A stretch of DNA of 50,827 nt from a virus. The DNA lies in IMG/VR virus record IMGVR_UViG_3300038429_000331, positions 1 to 50,827 of that record; one strand, given 5' to 3'. This document shows positions 1 through 7,947 of this stretch, one piece after another. How positions within the stretch are numbered: the first letter of the stretch is position 1; the number at the start of each line of letters is the position of its first letter. The position numbers and the translations under genes were made by a program. Below the pieces are notes generated by a model. That model saw only the letters and a list, made by a program, of their open reading frames with translations. It had not been told where the DNA came from and did no database searches.

Positions 1-180
1 GTTCGCCCACTCCGCGAGCGCATCGATCGCGGCCAGCGTGAGTCCTGTCCATTTCAACTGTGCTGCGATAGGGAGAATGGACTTATACCAACTGGCGGGC
101 ATGACATTCGTCGGGAGCGGCGCCGCGGTGTCGAATTCTCCCGCGGCAGGGTTGAAGACGTAGGGTGCATTGCTCGGCGT
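1..180. repeat. Terminal direct repeat, left copy
   Basis: These 180 bases recur at 50648-50827. The only difference I find is base 128 (G) against 50775 (T). The repeat joins the two ends of a circular or circularly permuted genome of 50,647 bp. An open reading frame runs through the junction without interruption, which supports circular closure rather than a chance repeat. Confidence 0.95.
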
Positions 181-708
181 GGGAAAGTTCGCGTCGTCGA
201 ACCCGATCGTCATGTTGCCGATCGTGAGCGTGATGGAGTTCGAGTCGCTCTCGTTAACCACGGGGTAGGTCAACAGCACCATCTTGGAGGCCGTCACGCT
301 GTTGATCAGGGTCGTGTAGTTGTTCGACGCGCTTCCGCTGATGATGAGCCACTGGCCGGCCACGAATCCCGCCGCGATGAAGTTGCCCCCGGCCGTGTTC
401 ACCGAGTTGTCGGAGGCAAAGAACGTGAGGTCGGTCCGGGTGTAGGACGTCTGCGGGATGTTCGCGTCGGTGAACTCGATCAGATTCGTCTCGAAGAAGA
501 TGGATCCGACCAGCGGCCGGGGGAACGCGCAGAGCAGCCCTACAAAGTTTAGGGTGCCGTCCACGTCCTGCGCCGTCGCGATGGAGAGGTTCGCCCAGTA
601 ATTCGTGAGCGTGAGCTCTGCGTCGCGCGACGCCTTAATGGCATTCGCGATGCACTGGATCACTGCGCCGGAGAACTGGAAGAAGAGATTGGGATTGCTG
701 ACGATCAC
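1..708 (-). CDS. DUF2612-like baseplate protein, N-terminal 236 codons (continues across the junction)
   Basis: This gene starts with GTG at 708, overlapping the gpJ stop (GTGA). It is open to base 1 and continues in frame at 50647 down to 50489, giving about 288 aa. The first ~85 residues resemble the DUF2612 baseplate family that follows gpJ in Mu-like and DUF3383-type myoviruses, including a segment with G-LL-CAFPRP like the family's G-x-x-R-P stretch. Residues ~89-161 are a third copy of a beta-rich domain also found twice in gpJ. The C-terminal part (PASWYKSILPIAAQLKWTGL) is conserved-looking but unnamed. The role is inferred from position and family resemblance: baseplate wedge or fibre attachment. 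Confidence 0.75.
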   Translation of the reverse strand, partial: MIVSNPNLFFQFSGAVIQCIANAIKASRDAELTLTNYWANLSIATAQDVDGTLNFVGLLCAFPRPLVGSIFFETNLIEFTDANIPQTSYTRTDLTFFASDNSVNTAGGNFIAAGFVAGQWLIISGSASNNYTTLINSVTASKMVLLTYPVVNESDSNSITLTIGNMTIGFDDANFPTPSNAPYVFNPAAGEFDTAAPLPTNVMPASWYKSILPIAAQLKWTGLTLAAIDALAEWAN

Positions 709-2375
709 GGCCCTGCAACCACCGCGACGTTCGCAGCCGCGATCTGCGGCATTGAGTCGCCGTTCACCGCCGCCTCGTTCCCCCACGTCCCCGTGGTCAG
801 CGTGATGGAGTTTGAGTCGCTCTCGTTGACGAGCGTGACGATGCTGAGGGTCATCACCGTCGCGGTCAGGACGGTGATGTAGCCTCCGACGAAGTTGTTG
901 GAAGCGCTCCCGGTCACCTTGACGAACTGGCCGACCGCGAACCCGTTCGTGAGGAAGTTGCCGGCCGCCGTCGTGATCGTGTTCCCCGCCGAAGCGAAGG
1001 TAAGGTCGGTGCGCACGTACGTGGTCCCCATCATGGTGCTCACCTGGCTCGCGGTAATCGCTGCATATGCGAAACCTGCGAGGGTTTGGTCAGACATCGC
1101 AGCCGTCACCGGCTGCCCAATGCCGAGCAGCATCGCGCTCACCGCCGCCTGGACGGCCGACGCGGCGCCGGTCTGCACCGGCTGGTTCGGGTCGTACTTC
1201 ACCTGGACGTAGACCTGCTGGAAGGGAGCCACCCGGTAGTAGACCGGGAAGATCTGGCCGCCGAGGGACACGAATGCCTGGGCGGGAAGGAGGGTCAGCG
1301 TGTCGGAGGCGCCCGACGCCTCCGTGACGATGGTGACCTGGCTGACGATGATCTTGTTTGCGGTGACGCTCGTGATGTAACCGCCCGTGAAGTTGTTCGA
1401 CGCGCTGCCCGTTACTCCGATGAACTGTCCCACGGCGAATCCCGCCGTGACGAAGTTGCCGGCCACGGTGTTGATCGAGTTGTCCGCCGGGGCGAAGCTG
1501 ATGTCGGTCCGGGTGTACGCCGTCGTCCCGAATGGGAGGGTCGGGGCATTCATCGCGGCAGCGTAGGCCGCGGCGATGGCTGCCCCCGTGTTGTCCGCCC
1601 CCACGATGAGGAGGTAGGCGGTGCGCGCCGGTATCGACGTCCCGCCGGTGAGAACCAGCGCCGCGGTCGGCGAAGGGTTGAAGTAGATGCGCGACGCGGT
1701 GATCCCCTGGATGTTCTGCAGTCCGAGGGAGGCGCCGTTCAGGCCGACGTTCACGACGTTGCCCGAGAGGATCCTCTGGCGCAGCTGCGGGTAGGTCTCC
1801 AGGTTGCGGCCGATGATGGAGGCCGCCGGGTTGGTGACTGCCGTCACGTGGGGGATGCTCGTGGTGAAGGAGGTCAGGAGGCCGGGGGCGACGGCGATCG
1901 GTCCGATGACGTTCGCCTGGGCGAGGATGTTGACCGTCCCGCTAGCCGGAACCGTCGCGGTAGCGAGGGTCACGAAGTTGCAGATGGATCCGTACGCGGC
2001 CGCCGTCCCTGCCGGGACCGTCGCCCCGGTCGAATCTGCCGTCACCTGGAGGACCACGAGGGAGTACTGACCCGAGATGAGCGACGTGCCGATGATCGAG
2101 AGGATCTCCTGGAGCTGCTGCGTGGAGCACTGCGAGATCGAGAACATCTGCGCCGCGGCGAGGAGCGTCTGGTCGTCGCCCGCGCGCATGGCCCCGATCG
2201 CGAGGCACAGGATCCAAATGGCATTGCTGGCGATGGGCTGGAGCACCATCGCGTTCCCCTGGGAGTCGAGGACGCCGTTGGCGGAAAGCTGAGCGTTGAT
2301 GTCGACGAGCAGCTGGTTGGTGTGCTGGGCGGCGGTCTTCGGGGTCCACGTCCCGGCGTTGTAGACGAACGGCAT
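705..2375 (-). CDS. Baseplate J-like wedge protein with two inserted beta domains
   Basis: 556 aa. N-terminal and middle parts match the gpJ/baseplate_J family: an alpha/beta core with the NLETYPQLRQRI stretch typical of J proteins, followed by TASRIYFNPSP. Two copies of a ~73-residue beta-rich domain are inserted at residues ~287-359 and ~453-525. Each starts near YxRTD and contains GFAVGQF, TGSASNNF and a closing SD(S/T)xxLT. The protein would be a wedge component that drives sheath contraction. It lies between the spike/hub genes and the DUF2612-like gene, the usual order. The repeated domains are additions not expected in a minimal gpJ and are probably surface decorations. Confidence 0.85.
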   Translation of the reverse strand: MPFVYNAGTWTPKTAAQHTNQLLVDINAQLSANGVLDSQGNAMVLQPIASNAIWILCLAIGAMRAGDDQTLLAAAQMFSISQCSTQQLQEILSIIGTSLISGQYSLVVLQVTADSTGATVPAGTAAAYGSICNFVTLATATVPASGTVNILAQANVIGPIAVAPGLLTSFTTSIPHVTAVTNPAASIIGRNLETYPQLRQRILSGNVVNVGLNGASLGLQNIQGITASRIYFNPSPTAALVLTGGTSIPARTAYLLIVGADNTGAAIAAAYAAAMNAPTLPFGTTAYTRTDISFAPADNSINTVAGNFVTAGFAVGQFIGVTGSASNNFTGGYITSVTANKIIVSQVTIVTEASGASDTLTLLPAQAFVSLGGQIFPVYYRVAPFQQVYVQVKYDPNQPVQTGAASAVQAAVSAMLLGIGQPVTAAMSDQTLAGFAYAAITASQVSTMMGTTYVRTDLTFASAGNTITTAAGNFLTNGFAVGQFVKVTGSASNNFVGGYITVLTATVMTLSIVTLVNESDSNSITLTTGTWGNEAAVNGDSMPQIAAANVAVVAGP

Positions 2376-2386
2376 CGCTTACCCCC

Positions 2387-2743
2387 TCATCCTGGATTCA
2401 CCACGACGGTCGGCGGCACGGGTGTCGGGATGACCTGCAGACCGTGCGACGCGATGGCGTAGTTCGGATAGAAGTCGGACCGCCCCACCGATGCGAGGAA
2501 CGCCCGTAGCTGGGCGTCGAGAGTCCCGAACGCCACGGTTCCCGTGAGGAAGCCGAGGTAGTCGCACCCCGCGGCCGGGTTCTGAGGGCACATGCCGAGC
2601 TGCATCCCGCAGGCGACGCTCGCCTCCTGAGTGTTCTCCAGCGGACCGCTGATTATGGGAACGATGTTCGCCCCCACGCCCGGCACCACGAACACGTCCC
2701 AGGTGGGAGGAGTGCCGCCCTCGCCTTGCATCTGCATGTCCAT
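2387..2743 (-). CDS. Small baseplate protein, gp25/GpW-like by position
   Basis: 118 aa, soluble, starting with ATG at 2743. Its position between the spike protein and gpJ is where contractile-tail phages carry their gp25-like wedge protein. I see no diagnostic motif, only a Cys-containing loop (ACGMQLGMCPQNPAAGC) and a Pro-rich end. The function is inferred from synteny alone. Confidence 0.55.
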   Translation of the reverse strand: MDMQMQGEGGTPPTWDVFVVPGVGANIVPIISGPLENTQEASVACGMQLGMCPQNPAAGCDYLGFLTGTVAFGTLDAQLRAFLASVGRSDFYPNYAIASHGLQVIPTPVPPTVVVNPG

Positions 2744-2747
2744 CGCC

Positions 2748-3377
2748 TCAGCCCCCCACCTTCACTTTGGCGCTCTGCGCGCTGCTGATGTTGAGCGCGA
2801 GCGCGCCGAGGCTCCCGCCGCTCCCCCCCTGACATCCGGCGGCCACCGCGGCCTTGAGCGCGGTGAGGAACGTCTGCAGCGCCGTGTTCAGGTTCTCGTA
2901 CAGGGTCATGGAGTATGTCGACCCCGCGAGCTGGAGCACGCCCCCCGTGACCCTGATGACGAACGCCGCAGCGCTGTTGTACGGGCCCAGGGGGACTGCC
3001 TTCAGCGTCTCCTGCGTGTAGTGCAGGGGGACGTCTGTCGGCGCGGGCTGCGGTGCCACCACCGTCTTGACGAAGTCGCGGAGGCCCACCAGGAGGACGG
3101 GATCTCCCACGCTGACGTCCCATTCGAACGACATCCCGCCGCCACCGCCGGGGAACAGGAGCTCGACGCCCTTCGTCAGCGTCGTCGGCATTTGCTGGCC
3201 GTAGACCTTCGGTTGGACGGAGTGGTTCACATCCACCGTCGCGGGGGGCGAGCCGTAGACCGCCGCGACCGTCCCGAAGTCCGCGAAGAAGAATTCCGCG
3301 ATGATGCTTTTGATCACGTCGCGATCCGTGGTGCTGTGGTTCTCGAGGAGCTTTCCGAGCTTGTCGGACGCGGTCAT
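2748..3377 (-). CDS. Baseplate spike protein (gpV/Gp138-N type)
   Basis: 209 aa; the ATG at 3377 overlaps the upstream stop at 3374-3376. The region around residues 50-110 (VQPKVYGQQMP, ELLFPGGGGG, GDPVLLVGLRD) has the look of the OB-fold at the start of Gp138/gpV central-spike proteins. A Gly/Ser-rich stretch near residue 185 precedes the end. It would pierce the host envelope during contraction, and it sits directly after the hub gene, as expected. The family assignment rests on pattern and synteny. Confidence 0.7.
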   Translation of the reverse strand: MTASDKLGKLLENHSTTDRDVIKSIIAEFFFADFGTVAAVYGSPPATVDVNHSVQPKVYGQQMPTTLTKGVELLFPGGGGGMSFEWDVSVGDPVLLVGLRDFVKTVVAPQPAPTDVPLHYTQETLKAVPLGPYNSAAAFVIRVTGGVLQLAGSTYSMTLYENLNTALQTFLTALKAAVAAGCQGGSGGSLGALALNISSAQSAKVKVGG

Positions 3378-4273
3378 TGGACGTTCGCCTCCGCCGCAGA
3401 AGCCTGCGGCTGATTGACCGTGATCATCACCGCCTGGTTCTCGTCGGTGTCCGTCGCTAACGCGAAGTCGATGCGGATCACCTGGAAGGTCGTCCCCGCC
3501 GGCCCCCCGAGCGCCCCGGAGATGTCCTGGCGGAAGTAACGCGGGTCGGCGAACACGGTGTCGCCCGGGCGGATGGTGGGGATCCACGGGCCGTAGAAGT
3601 CGACTCCGCGCGCGGAGTGCCGCGCGTTGCCGAGATATTTCAGCGTGTAGGTGACGCCCGTCCCCTGGTCGCCGCGGTAGCAGAGGAGGTTGTCGCCGAA
3701 TGGCACGATGCGCAGCCCCACGTACTGCGTCGCAGCGTCATACGCCCAGAAGAGATCGACGAGCTTGTCGACGAGGCCCTTCGCGTCGCGGTTCCAGTTA
3801 ACGGCGATCGGCAGCGTGAACGGGGTGGCGTAGTACTGGAGGCTCAGCCCGAGGATGCCCGCGACATCGGCAAGCACACTCTGGAGAGACGATCCGGCGG
3901 GGTAGTTGCGCGTGATCGGCGTCGTCAGCCACGCCTCGGGGTCTCCGACGATGAGCTGGAAGACGGTGATCTTGTCAGGGCCCGGCTGCTCGGTGAAGGC
4001 GTTCCACACGGTCCCGCTGATCGTGCTGTGCAGGTACCCTGCGTAGCCCGCCTGGATTCGGATCTTCGCGTAGTTCGTCAGGGGCACGCTGGTCTCGAAG
4101 TTCCAAACGCGGAGCTCGATATTCATCGGCTGAGAGGCCGAGACGAACGTCCCGCTGATGCGGATCCCGGGCTTCCGCCCCGCAGGCGGGGTGGCGACCT
4201 GCGCGAGGACGTTCCCGTTCGCGTCGTAGAACGTGAGCTGAACCTGCTTGTCGAAGAGCGGGAGCGTCGCCAC
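3374..4273 (-). CDS. Baseplate hub protein
   Basis: 299 aa, GTG start at 4273. It begins with a beta-rich domain (FDKQVQLTFYDANG) and includes the pattern PLTNYAKIRIQAGY, which fits the hub/gp44-like fold that forms rings with the spike and plug. The preceding 101-aa gene looks like a baseplate plug and the following gene is the spike, which is the order seen in phages with a DUF3383 sheath. The hub would connect the tail tube to the spike. Confidence 0.7.
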   Translation of the reverse strand: MATLPLFDKQVQLTFYDANGNVLAQVATPPAGRKPGIRISGTFVSASQPMNIELRVWNFETSVPLTNYAKIRIQAGYAGYLHSTISGTVWNAFTEQPGPDKITVFQLIVGDPEAWLTTPITRNYPAGSSLQSVLADVAGILGLSLQYYATPFTLPIAVNWNRDAKGLVDKLVDLFWAYDAATQYVGLRIVPFGDNLLCYRGDQGTGVTYTLKYLGNARHSARGVDFYGPWIPTIRPGDTVFADPRYFRQDISGALGGPAGTTFQVIRIDFALATDTDENQAVMITVNQPQASAAEANVQ

Positions 4274-4274
4274 G

Positions 4275-4580
4275 CTACGGCCCCCAGTCCAGCAGCAGCA
4301 GCGCGGAGTTGAAGATGTCCGGCTGACCGAACGCCGCGAGCGGGGAGACCCACACGAGGCCGAAGTCGGTGTAGCCCGTCCAGTTGATGACGCCCGGGAT
4401 GCACCCGAAGAGCCGCACCTCCCCCGACGGGAGCGTCGCCCACCCGATCCACTGCGAGCCCGTCCACATGAGGTTGAGCTGCCATGCGCCGTCCTGATTC
4501 TTCGTCTCGAACTGGAAGTTGACGGCCGAGGTGTCTCCCTGAGCGATGTTGACCAGGCAGATCGTTTTGATGGGCCTCAT
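4275..4580 (-). CDS. Baseplate plug-like protein (Pam3 gp18 type)
   Basis: 101 aa; ATG at 4580 overlaps the stop of the upstream gene (ATGA). It is a single small beta domain with a Trp-rich core (WQLNLMWTGSQWIGW) and a tail ending LLLLDWGP. This resembles the small baseplate plug proteins described for cyanophage Pam3 and related myoviruses. Size, fold pattern and position before the hub agree, but the name is a family-level inference. Confidence 0.6.
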   Translation of the reverse strand: MRPIKTICLVNIAQGDTSAVNFQFETKNQDGAWQLNLMWTGSQWIGWATLPSGEVRLFGCIPGVINWTGYTDFGLVWVSPLAAFGQPDIFNSALLLLDWGP

Positions 4581-5254
4581 CCGAAGCTCACTCCCGGGAT
4601 CGCCGCGAGGCTCACTCCCGATGCGCTCGAGGGCGCCTGGATGGCGTTCTCAGTCGTGCCCAGGTCCTCGGGCGTCCCGTACGCCGTTCCGTCGGCCGGA
4701 GAGGCGGCGGCCGTCACGGGGTTCACGACGACGCCATTCGCCCCCACCACCTGGACGTTTAGCTCCACGAGGTGCAGCCGCACGAGGATCGCATTCTCCT
4801 CGTCAGGGGTGGGCTCATACTCGAAGCGCTGGACGACGATCTGCCAGAGCTTCTGGAATTTGTCGAAGAAGCCGACCTGCTGGCGGCTCATGTAGGCGTT
4901 GTCCAGAGCGGCGAGCATCATCCCGATCGACGGCATGAACCGCGAGGTGATCTCAAACGGCAGCCCCCCGACGTGGGCCTCGATCTCCCACTCGTGAGGG
5001 CCGGGCGCGACGTTGTCCGTGGCGTTCTGCTTCCCTTGGTTGAGGTTGATGACGACGCGCCGCGAGACGGCCGACTCGCCGTAGCACCTGTAGTGGTGGC
5101 AGCTCAGGGGCACGGGGGTCGTGATCGGGACCGGATCCGTCACCGATCCATTCGGGGGCACCGGGCACACGAGGACGGGCTTCAGGACATACTGCTTGAT
5201 GAGCGTGATCGCGTAGGCGGAGTTGGACGCGAGGAGGCTGATGATGTTCGCCAT
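4577..5254 (-). CDS. Tail/baseplate protein between tape measure and plug
   Basis: 225 aa; ATG at 5254 overlaps the tape-measure stop (TGATG). The N-terminus has a modestly hydrophobic stretch, then PVPITTPVPLSCHHYRCYGE, a repeated alpha/beta part with FDKFQKLWQIVVQRF, and a low-complexity C-terminus. In phages of this layout the gene after the tape measure encodes a baseplate/tube-end protein, sometimes with LysM. I see no clear LysM motif here. Confidence 0.6.
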   Translation of the reverse strand: MANIISLLASNSAYAITLIKQYVLKPVLVCPVPPNGSVTDPVPITTPVPLSCHHYRCYGESAVSRRVVINLNQGKQNATDNVAPGPHEWEIEAHVGGLPFEITSRFMPSIGMMLAALDNAYMSRQQVGFFDKFQKLWQIVVQRFEYEPTPDEENAILVRLHLVELNVQVVGANGVVVNPVTAAASPADGTAYGTPEDLGTTENAIQAPSSASGVSLAAIPGVSFG

Positions 5255-6396
5255 CAGCGCGCCCCGCTGTTGAAGGACCGCTGCGCGACGTCGCTGAGGC
5301 CCTGCCCCGTGGCCTTGACGCCCGCGCTCGTCTTGTCCTCGATGGTGATCTTCACGGTGCCGCCGCCGTACAACTCGCGGGGGACGAGGCCCCGCAGGAC
5401 GTCCGGAACGGCCGTCGACCTCCTTGGGCTGGGGATGAGGGGATTGCTGTTGTTCGCCCAGTCCTGGATGCTCTTCGGGAGCATCTTCGCCATAGTCTCG
5501 CCGAAGTCGCTCAGCTTCGAGGGGTCGAACTTCCCGTGAAAGAGCTTGTCGATAAAGGTTACGATGTCGATCATCCCGTGGATGAAGCCGAGCACGCCGG
5601 AGGTCATCGTGCCGAACACCGCCGCGAGGTCCTTGATCGTCTGGATGATGTCGGCCTTGTCCTTCTTCATGAAGTCGTTGAACCCCTGGAGGGCGGGCTG
5701 CGCGTCCTGCAGGAAGCTCATCGCGAAGAGCGCCTCCGACTCCTTCACCGTCGCGTTGAAGAGCCCGAGGTCCATCTGCGGGCCGATCGCCCCCCGGATC
5801 TCCCCCTGCGTCGTCATGATCGACCCGCCCGCCCGGGCGAGCATTCCGGCCGTGTTCGCTCCGAGGTAGTTCTCGGCGGTGACGAGCCGGTTGCCCGTCG
5901 TGCCGAGCAGAGAGTCCAGCGCGTTCCGAACCCGCGCCTCGCCGACCTTGTCGCCCTTCCCCTGGTACTGGCGGATGAGCTTCGCCGCGTTGTCGAGCAG
6001 CTGGGTGGCAAGCTGCGTCGGCGGGACGCCCTGCCATTTCGACACGCCGAGGATCCCCATCATGTCGATGAACTTCTGGTTGTCCGGCGTGATTCCCCGC
6101 CCGAGGTTGGCGGTGATGTCCATCAGCCCCTTGAGGGAGCTCGCCATCTCGTCGGCGCTCCCCCCGACCATGTCCGCCATGATCTGCCACTGCTTAAGCT
6201 CGATCGTGCTGATGCCGATCTGCGCAGAGGTCGTGTTGAGTATCGCCTGCTGCTCGTTGATCTTCCCCATCGCGGCGAGAAGCTGCATCATCCCTTCGCC
6301 GACCTTGAGCAGCGCGAACCCCTTGAGGATCCCTGCGATGTTCGACAGCGCGCCAGCGCCCTTGGCGAACGAGGCGTCGTCGGTCTGCATGCGCAA
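5254..6396 (-). CDS. Tape measure protein (start uncertain)
   Basis: 380 aa from ATG 6396. It is largely helical with hydrophobic stretches (GVLGFIHGMIDIVTFI) and ends near IEDKTSAGVKATGQGLSD. It lies after the tail chaperones and is the right type of protein to set tail length; 380 aa implies a short tail. The reading frame is open upstream of 6396 for about 25 codons, including IEDIGGFWASLR. That stretch resembles the beginning of many tape measures (GGFYASL), but no ATG or GTG precedes it and no good ribosome site sits before 6396. The homing endonuclease immediately upstream has probably displaced the native start. Confidence 0.75.
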   Translation of the reverse strand: MRMQTDDASFAKGAGALSNIAGILKGFALLKVGEGMMQLLAAMGKINEQQAILNTTSAQIGISTIELKQWQIMADMVGGSADEMASSLKGLMDITANLGRGITPDNQKFIDMMGILGVSKWQGVPPTQLATQLLDNAAKLIRQYQGKGDKVGEARVRNALDSLLGTTGNRLVTAENYLGANTAGMLARAGGSIMTTQGEIRGAIGPQMDLGLFNATVKESEALFAMSFLQDAQPALQGFNDFMKKDKADIIQTIKDLAAVFGTMTSGVLGFIHGMIDIVTFIDKLFHGKFDPSKLSDFGETMAKMLPKSIQDWANNSNPLIPSPRRSTAVPDVLRGLVPRELYGGGTVKITIEDKTSAGVKATGQGLSDVAQRSFNSGAR

Positions 6397-6413
6397 TGAG
6401 GCCCAGAACCCCC

Positions 6414-7226
6414 CTATGTCTTCGATGGGGATAGCCCTCTTCTTTTGGCGAGAGAGTCAGCAATTTTCCGTTTGGACTCCTCTGAATGATGTTGACCGAG
6501 CATAGGATGGACTCTCCCGTGCCAGAGCCCGACTCCTTTGTGGGCCTCGGCGATCTTCCTCCTTGTTTCTTCAGAATGATGCTTGCCAAACATCGGATGA
6601 TTCTCTCCGGAGAACCTTCCTTTTCGGGTCTCTGATAGTTTTCGCCTGGCCTGCTCGGACATGGGCTTTCCTTTATTCCATGCCACCTGGAGACCTTTCT
6701 TTCCCTTGTTCCAGGGACCTCGTCCATTGAAACTGCCTTTGTTCTTTTTCCCGGTCTCTCGGCAGGCCTCAATAGTGGCCTTCGAAGCCGGCACTCCGAA
6801 ATGAGGAGCGAGCGGTCCGCTACGGCCATACATCGGTTGCTTCTCGGGAGGAAGCCCTTTATTCCACGGGACCCTGCCGCGGTGGGATGATATCTTGCGC
6901 CGCGTTTCCTCGCTGACAGTGAATTGCTGGCCTCCTCCGGTCGTGAGGTTGTATCCCGCCGGCGCGAACGTCCCGAGTTCTCGGATGAAGAAGGCTTCCC
7001 ACTCATTGAGCAGTCCCCGAGGAACGCCGTCGATTGTCGTGAACACGAAATCGTCTATGCCATGCTTGGCGATTGCTCTGCCGAACAGGAAACTGTTCTT
7101 AGAACCCCGCTTCACCTGCAGGACGTGGGCTCTGATCCGTCCCTTGAATGACATGACAGTCTGGCCGATATAGGACTTCCCGGAGGCCCTCGAGGTCGCA
7201 ATGTAGATCAGGCCATTTTCCGCCAC
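6414..7226 (-). CDS. GIY-YIG homing endonuclease with NUMOD3 repeats
   Basis: 270 aa, GTG start 7226. The N-terminal nuclease domain shows the two hallmark strands (LIYIATS...SYIGQT, residues ~6-23), then an Arg-helix (GRIRAHVLQ) and a Glu in NEWEAFFIRELG. The C-terminal half holds NUMOD3-type DNA-binding repeats (WNKGK, SEETRRKIAEAHKG, MFGKHHSEE). Such enzymes cut intron-less or intein-less alleles and spread by repair. Here the gene is free-standing, inserted between the tail chaperone pair and the tape measure, and it overlaps the open 5' frame of the tape measure. DNA is visibly less GC-rich than neighbouring genes, consistent with transfer. Confidence 0.9.
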   Translation of the reverse strand: MAENGLIYIATSRASGKSYIGQTVMSFKGRIRAHVLQVKRGSKNSFLFGRAIAKHGIDDFVFTTIDGVPRGLLNEWEAFFIRELGTFAPAGYNLTTGGGQQFTVSEETRRKISSHRGRVPWNKGLPPEKQPMYGRSGPLAPHFGVPASKATIEACRETGKKNKGSFNGRGPWNKGKKGLQVAWNKGKPMSEQARRKLSETRKGRFSGENHPMFGKHHSEETRRKIAEAHKGVGLWHGRVHPMLGQHHSEESKRKIADSLAKRRGLSPSKT

Positions 7227-7229
7227 GGA

Positions 7230-7906
7230 TCACTTCTCCCACGCGAGATTGAGGATCTCCCGCAGCGCGTTGTCTGCGCGGATCCCGTCGAAGAGGTCCT
7301 CCCAGTTCCGCGGCTCCCGCCGGTAGGCCCCGACGAAGCGGTAGTAGAAGAGCGTCATCGGCCCTACCTTCTTGGCGATGTCCCTGGCCCGAGGATCCCC
7401 GCCGCCGGAGGCCGGGCGCTTGTCTGCGGCGGCACGGATTTTCCCATGATGCCCGAGATGCAGACGTCGATGAGGCGCGTGAGTGCCGGAGGGTTGTCCT
7501 TGAGCTCGGGGAAGAGGTCGAACGTCTGGTCGACCTTCGTGAGGATGAACCCAGCCCCCACCTGCACGTCCCCATAGAAGACCAGCACCTTTTTCCCCAT
7601 GACCGCCATCTTGGTGATCTGCATCTTGCGGTCCCAGGGCATTCCGCCCCACGTCGACGCCTCGTCAAGGGCGCGGCAGACCTCCTCGACGGGGACGTCG
7701 TTCATCGATCCGGGGGTCCCGTCTGCGTTGGTGACTTCGACCTCCCAGAGGTCCATCCAGTTGAAATCGACTGCGCCGGCGCCCTTGCAGGCCCCGCAGG
7801 GCTTGCCGCTGATCTTCCCGCTGCCGCTACAGGCCGGGCACGGCTTCTTCCCCGCCGCCCGGATCTTCTCGTTCGTCTCTTTGATGAATGCCGACCCGTA
7901 TCTCAT
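7230..7906 (-). CDS. Tail assembly chaperone G-T fusion made by -1 frameshift
   Basis: The zero frame (7906 to 7364) can slip back one base at the heptamer G GGA AAA, read on the minus strand at 7445-7439. Zero-frame codons there are ATG GGA AAA; after slipping, the sequence reads on through IRAAADKRPASGG to MTLFYYRFVGAYRREPRNWE and stops at 7230, about 225 aa. Paired tail chaperones of the lambda G/GT type are usual directly upstream of the tape measure and bind the tape measure during tail assembly. The heptamer, its frame and its position make a programmed frameshift likely; no experiment is implied. Confidence 0.8.
7364..7906 (-). CDS. Tail assembly chaperone (G product) with DnaJ-type zinc motifs
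   Basis: 180 aa, ATG 7906 after AAAAGGAGAGGCGC. Residues ~22-48 contain two CxxCxGxG motifs (CPACSGSG and CGACKGAG), the zinc-binding unit of the DnaJ cysteine-rich domain. The rest looks like a typical phage tail assembly chaperone (VEEVCRALDEASTWGGMPWD). It follows the tail tube gene. A chaperone carrying DnaJ-like zinc motifs is unusual and suggests a substrate-binding role. Its C-terminal 25 codons downstream of the slippery site are replaced in the frameshift product. Confidence 0.8.
   Translation of the reverse strand: MRYGSAFIKETNEKIRAAGKKPCPACSGSGKISGKPCGACKGAGAVDFNWMDLWEVEVTNADGTPGSMNDVPVEEVCRALDEASTWGGMPWDRKMQITKMAVMGKKVLVFYGDVQVGAGFILTKVDQTFDLFPELKDNPPALTRLIDVCISGIMGKSVPPQTSARPPAAGILGPGTSPRR
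7439..7445 (-). promoter_or_regulatory. -1 programmed frameshift slippery site (GGGAAAA)
   Basis: The heptamer lies in the zero frame as G GGA AAA, matching X XXY YYZ. The downstream minus-strand sequence is GC-rich with repeated CCGCC/GGCGG blocks that can fold into a stimulatory stem. The overlapping second frame begins exactly here and runs to 7230. Confidence 0.75.
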
Positions 7907-7947
7907 GCGCCTCTCCTTTTACGCCGAGACCCCGGAAGGTTCCGGTC

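Noticed and set aside
1-2375. Diversity-generating retroelement with the repeated gpJ domain as variable repeat
   Set aside because: No reverse transcriptase, template repeat or A-biased changes were seen.
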